DNA from: Bacillota bacterium
Lineage (GTDB): Bacteria > Bacillota > Clostridia > Christensenellales > UMGS416
Direction of reading: 5' to 3'
NCBI GenBank assembly: GCA_023428265.1
Contig: JAEYYW010000162.1
Span: 1 to 9,849 of the forward strand
Length of the DNA: 9,849 nt
In this document: piece after piece, positions 6,818-9,849 of the stretch
Layout: each line of letters starts with the position of its first letter
How positions within the stretch are numbered: the stretch's first letter is position 1
Position numbers and translations under genes: made by a program
The notes under the pieces: generated by a model
What the model saw: the letters and a program-made list of their open reading frames with translations, nothing else
What the model was told of the DNA's origin: nothing
The model's database searches: none

Positions 6818-7411
6818 TCCACCACCCTGCGCTATGTCTATGTGATGCAGCGCCGGATATTCGGTTTTTATCAGCCGCGTTTCCACATCCCACTGCACAA
6901 ACTCATACTTCTGGCCGCACACCACGTCCACCGTCTTTCCGTTCCACGACCCATAGGGCGCGCGGAATGTGGCCGGCGGGCTGCCGGACGCCTTCTCAAT
7001 GGCGTCGGAGGCCAGAGAGAGCTCTTTGACCATTTCGTCCTGGCTAAGCTTCACAAAGTCGCGGTGCGTGTGGCCGTGGCTGCCGATCTCGTGGCCCCGG
7101 CCAGCAATCTCCCGAAGCTCGTCGGCGTTCAGTTCCGCCCAGCGGCCTGTCACGTAAAACGTGGCCTTCACGTTGTAACGGTCAAAAATGTCCAGCTGTT
7201 CGCCGGTCATCTGCGAACCCCAGGCCACATCCAGCGTGAGGGCAATCTGGTTGCCGCTGGTCTTCACGCTGTAGATGGGGATGTTTTCTTTGGGCGCGAA
7301 CACAGCCGCCGCGCCGCCGGTCAGGGTGAAGGCCAGCGCCGCCAGCGCGAGCATCACGCAAACAAACCAGGCTGTCTGGCGGCGGGTGGGGGAAAACACA
7401 AAAACGCGCAT
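6602..7411 (-). CDS. PdaB-like polysaccharide deacetylase, C-terminally truncated and fused to foreign sequence
   Basis: NodB-type enzymes remove acetyl groups from peptidoglycan or other polysaccharides; PdaB-like members act in spore cortex formation. The start is the ATG at 7409-7411, with GAGGAG 7 nt upstream (269 residues). A membrane or signal helix spans about 13-38. Conserved motifs follow: LTLDVAWG at 58-65 (Asp61, with Val62 where classic NodB has a second Asp), KATFYVTGRWAE, HEIGSHGHTH at 107-116 with metal-binding histidines, and FRAPYGSWN at 149-157. Homology holds through FVQWDVET (171-178). The expected remainder (an LDW-like motif, an LLH-type motif and a GY-FVTVSEL-like ending, about 65 residues) is absent. 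Residues 179-269 are unrelated and contain the probable 71-residue gene. The protein is therefore probably inactive or altered. It lies 123 nt downstream of the GNAT gene. Confidence 0.72.
   Translation of the reverse strand: MRVFVFSPTRRQTAWFVCVMLALAALAFTLTGGAAAVFAPKENIPIYSVKTSGNQIALTLDVAWGSQMTGEQLDIFDRYNVKATFYVTGRWAELNADELREIAGRGHEIGSHGHTHRDFVKLSQDEMVKELSLASDAIEKASGSPPATFRAPYGSWNGKTVDVVCGQKYEFVQWDVETRLIKTEYPALHHIDIAQGGGMARTYTAKSGRFYSVTDLYPKLTEEEGKRRQQEAVHCVVKLMREQRAAEETGSSAKSSSGMVSHIAEDSRD
6868..6888. mobile_element. Putative element/host junction inside the deacetylase gene
   Basis: On the minus strand the deacetylase pattern stops after the codons for WDVET (the Thr codon is 6878-6880) and unrelated sequence starting RLIKTEYP begins. 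A serine recombinase gene starts about 320 bp further along. This is the expected layout for an attachment site at the end of an integrated element. The exact crossover and core cannot be fixed from one end. Confidence 0.45.
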
Positions 7412-7413
7412 GG

Positions 7414-7433
7414 CAATTCTCCTCAGAGAATTG
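7414..7433 (-). promoter_or_regulatory. Perfect inverted repeat covering the deacetylase ribosome-binding site
   Basis: Arms 7414-7421 and 7426-7433 are perfectly complementary over 8 bp, with a 4-nt loop (7422-7425). In the minus-strand transcript the GAGGAG Shine-Dalgarno (7419-7424) lies partly in the loop and partly in the downstream arm, just before the ATG at 7411. Folding would hide the ribosome site. Alternatively the 20-bp palindrome could be a repressor operator. Confidence 0.5.
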
Positions 7434-7446
7434 TATGCGCGGCAAG

Positions 7447-7476
7447 GGCGGGGCAATGCCATGGCATTGTCCCGCC
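7447..7476. repeat. 14-bp inverted repeat between the GNAT and deacetylase genes
   Basis: Arms 7447-7460 and 7463-7476 pair over 14 positions with one mismatch (a G-U wobble in + strand RNA) around an AT centre. No T tract follows on either strand, so it is a weak terminator candidate. It may be an intergenic mRNA hairpin or a protein-binding palindrome. Confidence 0.5.
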
Positions 7477-7534
7477 ATTTGGATTCAGCCTGCTATGCGG
7501 GGCAGACCTTCAGCTGTTACACCGCAGCTTCTTG

Positions 7535-7972
7535 TCACACCTTGTATAAGAACACCACATGCCCCGCTTCCTCAAACCCAAGCTTCCTGTAAAAATCCAT
7601 GGCCGGGAAATACCGGTTGGTCAGCAGTGTGACGCCGGCCAGGCCCATTGCCTTCGTGTATGCCTCCACGGCCGCCATCAGCTCGCCGCCCAGGCCCATG
7701 CGCTGTTTGTCGTTTGCGATGTAAAACTCGTCCACAAAAAGCTCATCATTGGTCCACCAGGTGCGGCTGTGGCAGAACGCCGCGCCGACCGCCACGCCGT
7801 CCTCCTCCAGCAAAAACCCTTTGAAGCGCTCCACCTGCATAAATTCTCTCAGCAGCCGTGTCGTCGTCTCCATGGTCCAGTGGTCATTCCAGGGCTCGCG
7901 GTTGTAGGCGTCGATCAGCAGCGCCGCGCAGGTTTCGATGTCTGCCGGGGTAATGTCTCGGATCGTCCTCAT
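7535..7972 (-). CDS. GNAT-family N-acetyltransferase
   Basis: Transfers an acetyl group from acetyl-CoA to an amine; the substrate cannot be told from sequence. The product has 145 residues from the ATG at 7970-7972, a usual single-domain GNAT length. The N-terminus IRDITPADIETCAALLIDAY is a typical beta1-alpha1 start. The acetyl-CoA pyrophosphate loop is Q90-R-M-G-L-G95 after the beta4 strand ELFVDEFYI. The C-terminal FYRKLGFEEAGHVVFLYK is the usual beta6-beta7 ending. The WNDHW and TWWTNDELFVDEF segments recall aminoglycoside 6'-acetyltransferase-like GNATs, but that is too weak to claim a substrate. It starts 8 nt after the aldehyde dehydrogenase stop, and its ribosome site overlaps that stop, so the two are co-transcribed and probably translationally coupled. 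Confidence 0.9.
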   Translation of the reverse strand: MRTIRDITPADIETCAALLIDAYNREPWNDHWTMETTTRLLREFMQVERFKGFLLEEDGVAVGAAFCHSRTWWTNDELFVDEFYIANDKQRMGLGGELMAAVEAYTKAMGLAGVTLLTNRYFPAMDFYRKLGFEEAGHVVFLYKV

Positions 7973-7976
7973 AATT

Positions 7977-7982
7977 CCTCCT
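7977..7982 (-). promoter_or_regulatory. GNAT ribosome-binding site overlapping the aldehyde dehydrogenase stop
   Basis: On the minus strand AGGAGG ends 4 nt before the ATG at 7972 and shares two bases with the TAG stop at 7981-7983. It excludes the 36-codon-longer open frame as the start and suggests translational coupling. Confidence 0.8.
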
Positions 7983-9351
7983 ATTTTTGGAACTTGCGAA
8001 AGAGGTCCAGTTTTTTGCCGTATGGCGGATAGCGAAGTGGGATCTCCGGCCTGTTGGCTTTGCGCATCACACCCCGCCAATGGGTGAATGTGTCAAACCC
8101 CCAGCACCCGTGGTAATGGCCCATGCCGCTTTCGCCCACACCGCCGAAGGGCAGCGAGGGGGCCACCAGGTGCATGATCGTGTCGTTCACGCAGCAGCCG
8201 CCGGCACTCACGCGGTCAAGAAGCTCCCGCTCCGTTTTTCTGCTGGTGGTGAAAAGATAAAACGCCAGCGGCTTCGGGCGGCTGTTGATGAACCGCGCCG
8301 CCTCCTCCTCGCTGTCAAAGGGCAGCACCGGCAGCACCGGTCCGAAGATCTCCTCCCGCATCACCGGCGAGTCGGGGTGGGCGCCCAGCAGGATGGTGGG
8401 CTCGATTTTCAGCGCCGCTTCGTCACAGCCGCCGCCGGCAAACACCTGCCCGTCTTTCAGATAACCGGCCACCCGGTCAAAGTGCTTGTGGTTGACCATC
8501 CTCGCATATTCAGAGTTGGAAAGGGGCGCTTCGCCGTAGAACTGCGCAATGCACTTTTTCATCTCCTCAGCCAGTCTGCCGAGCACCGACCGGTGGGCCA
8601 GCACATAGTCCGGCGCCACGCAGGTCTGCCCGGAGTTCACCGTCTTGCCAAAGACAATGCGGCGGGCCGCCGACGGGATGTCGGCGTCGGCGCACACCAC
8701 GCAGGGGCTTTTGCCGCCCAGCTCCAGCGTGACCGGCGTGAGGTGCCTTGAGGCGGCTTCCATCACCGTTTTGCCCACTTCCACGCTGCCGGTGAAGAAG
8801 ATGTAATCAAACTTTTGCGCCAGCAACGCCGTGTTGGCCTCCCGTCCGCCCTCAAACACCGCCACGTATTCCTCCGGGAAGCAGTCTTCCAGAAGGCGTT
8901 TGAGCGCCGCCGATGTGGCGGGGGCATAGGCCGATGGCTTCACCACGGCGGTATTGCCGGCGGCCAGCGCCGCGATGAGCGGCGCCAGCGTGAGCTGAAA
9001 GGGGTAGTTCCACGGTGACATAATGAGCGCCACACCGTAGGGCTCCGGCTCCACCCGGCAGGAGCAGGGCATGTTCACAACGGGCGCTGTGGCCCGCCTG
9101 GGCCGGGCCCAACGCTTCAGGTTGCGGATTGTGTGCGACGCCTCCATCAGCGTGAAGCCCACCTCGGTGGCATAGGCCTCCGCCGGGCACTTGCCCAGAT
9201 CGGCGTGCAGGGCAGAGAGCAGCGCCTGCTCGTTTTGCTGTATGGCTGAGTACAGCCGCTTGAGGGCATCCAGACGGAAGCGGACATCCCGTGTTTTGCC
9301 GGTGGAAAAGAATTCTTTTTGCTGTTGCAGCACCGAGGCATAGTCGGGCAT
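7981..9351 (-). CDS. Aldehyde dehydrogenase, class 3-like
   Basis: NAD(P)-dependent oxidation of an aldehyde to a carboxylic acid; the physiological substrate is unknown. It has 456 residues from the ATG at 9349-9351, matching the short class 3 (YwdH/AlkH-like) group rather than the ~500-residue class 1/2 enzymes. Visible motifs are MSPWNYPF with Asn115, AAGNTAVVKPS with Lys138, FFTGSVEVGK (cofactor loop, about 185-194), LELGGKSP with Glu210, and NSGQTC with catalytic Cys244. The C-terminal FGGVGESGMGHYHG and FDTFTHWRGV are typical of the class, and the hydrophobic ending is consistent with it. All catalytic residues are present. AGGAGG lies 7 nt before the start, so the 55 extra codons of the open frame are not used. 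It lies 49 nt after the HD gene and 8 nt before the GNAT gene, as part of one leftward operon. Confidence 0.94.
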   Translation of the reverse strand: MPDYASVLQQQKEFFSTGKTRDVRFRLDALKRLYSAIQQNEQALLSALHADLGKCPAEAYATEVGFTLMEASHTIRNLKRWARPRRATAPVVNMPCSCRVEPEPYGVALIMSPWNYPFQLTLAPLIAALAAGNTAVVKPSAYAPATSAALKRLLEDCFPEEYVAVFEGGREANTALLAQKFDYIFFTGSVEVGKTVMEAASRHLTPVTLELGGKSPCVVCADADIPSAARRIVFGKTVNSGQTCVAPDYVLAHRSVLGRLAEEMKKCIAQFYGEAPLSNSEYARMVNHKHFDRVAGYLKDGQVFAGGGCDEAALKIEPTILLGAHPDSPVMREEIFGPVLPVLPFDSEEEAARFINSRPKPLAFYLFTTSRKTERELLDRVSAGGCCVNDTIMHLVAPSLPFGGVGESGMGHYHGCWGFDTFTHWRGVMRKANRPEIPLRYPPYGKKLDLFRKFQK

Positions 9352-9358
9352 GGGGGAG

Positions 9359-9364
9359 CCTCCT
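9359..9364 (-). promoter_or_regulatory. Ribosome-binding site of the aldehyde dehydrogenase
   Basis: On the minus strand AGGAGG lies 7 nt before the ATG at 9351. It fixes the start well inside the longer open frame. Confidence 0.8.
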
Positions 9365-9400
9365 TTCCAGAATGGAGCAGTCGGTGTATGGTGCAACAGG

Positions 9401-9849
9401 TTATCGCGGCGGTATGGCGCAGGGGAACATCCTGTCCAGAAACATCTTCCCCGTCCCCGTGCGGAAAATCCTCTCCCGCACGCTTTGGACGGCTTCCTGC
9501 GCCATCCCGTCTTCATAGGCGTTCACGAGGAAATCGGCCTCCACAAGGATCTGGAAATCCAATCCCCGGATGTCGTGATAGCTGTGGTGACGCCCGATCA
9601 GCCAGCACACGCGGTTTATCACCGGTTCATCCACACCCAACCCCCGAAGCAGTTTCTCCGCCTCCGGCGGGCCTTCCACCTGCTGGTGCTCGCCGGACGC
9701 GCTGCCATACTTCTGTTCGCTCAGCTTGATGCCGATATCGTGGGTGAGCGCGGCGACTTCAAGGATTTCCTGGGTGGGTTCGTCCAGCCCTTCCAGCTCG
9801 CCGATGGCGCGGGCGAAGGCATGCACCTTCAGGAGGTGGTGGATGCGCC
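9401..9849 (-). CDS. HD-domain metal-dependent phosphohydrolase, 5' partial
   Basis: HD-superfamily proteins hydrolyse phosphoester bonds, often in nucleotides, using metal ions; the substrate here is unknown. The frame is open to the right edge: the codons upstream of the GTG at 9826 read RIHHLLK, which fits the conserved R-I-x-H-x-x-K-V-H-A-F-A start of this family, so that GTG is internal and only a short N-terminus is missing. Visible metal-site motifs are H-x-x-x-V-HAFA, the doublet THDIG (HD), EGPPEAEKLL, and IGRHHSYHDI followed by DFQILVEADFLVN with a further acidic ligand. It is the first visible gene of the leftward group, 49 nt before the aldehyde dehydrogenase. Confidence 0.85.
   Translation of the reverse strand, partial: RIHHLLKVHAFARAIGELEGLDEPTQEILEVAALTHDIGIKLSEQKYGSASGEHQQVEGPPEAEKLLRGLGVDEPVINRVCWLIGRHHSYHDIRGLDFQILVEADFLVNAYEDGMAQEAVQSVRERIFRTGTGKMFLDRMFPCAIPPR

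Noticed and set aside
5010..6885. A minimal 1.9-kb insertion made only of the small gene and the recombinase
   Set aside because: The deacetylase remnant should then appear just left of 5010, but that DNA is the intact 3' end of the sortase gene on the opposite strand. It remains possible only with an added rearrangement.
6700..6900. Simple frameshift as the cause of the missing deacetylase C-terminus
   Set aside because: The alternative minus-strand frames give an immediate stop (after WKRG) or a stretch with no LLH-type or ending motif.
6710..7549. 279-codon open frame on the plus strand
   Set aside because: It is antisense to the deacetylase and GNAT region, His/Arg-rich with no domain or ribosome site, a typical shadow of GC-rich coding DNA.
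7987..8751. 254-codon plus-strand open frame
   Set aside because: It is the complement of the aldehyde dehydrogenase; no domain pattern or start signal is seen.
1..9849. tRNA, rRNA, riboswitch or insertion-sequence transposase
   Set aside because: None could be recognised; coding sequence fills nearly the whole window.

Overview
The window looks like chromosomal DNA of a Gram-positive, GC-rich member of the Clostridia (Bacillota), plausibly a gut species. The reasons are strong AGGAGG-type ribosome sites, a class B sortase, an InlB-type repeat protein ending in IPKTGD plus a membrane helix, and a PdaB-like polysaccharide deacetylase. This placement is inference; no rRNA or tRNA gene is present.

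Left half (1-5009, + strand): a cell-surface locus of three genes. The first, whose 5' end lies outside the window, encodes a wall-anchored repeat protein with a 24-residue beta-helix-like repeat, three exact-length 75-residue InlB/Listeria-Bacteroides-type repeats, a proline-rich linker and a sorting signal. The second encodes a 639-residue secreted and membrane-tethered protein of no family I recognise, with a 4 x 12-residue acidic repeat, a glycine-rich hydrophobic segment and a coiled coil. The third is a class B sortase with His, Cys and Arg in place. A perfect 15-bp GC-rich hairpin separates genes two and three. The sortase could anchor the first protein and perhaps partners outside the window.

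Middle (5032 to about 6880, - strand): a large serine recombinase and, upstream of it, a likely 71-residue small gene. The small gene is in frame with, and fused to, the 3' end of a polysaccharide deacetylase. The deacetylase matches its family up to the QWDVET segment, then loses homology, and the last third of the catalytic domain is missing. The best explanation is that this point is the end of an integrated element whose recombinase lies just inside it. Because the missing deacetylase part is not next to the recombinase on the left, the element may extend through the sortase locus and beyond position 1. The surface proteins and sortase would then be cargo.

Right half (about 6880-9849, - strand): a compact, housekeeping-like gene string transcribed leftward: HD-domain phosphohydrolase (5' partial), class 3-type aldehyde dehydrogenase, GNAT acetyltransferase (8 nt after the dehydrogenase), then the interrupted deacetylase after a 123-nt gap. 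That gap holds two inverted repeats, one of which overlaps the deacetylase ribosome-binding site. There is no gene-free stretch above 300 bases.
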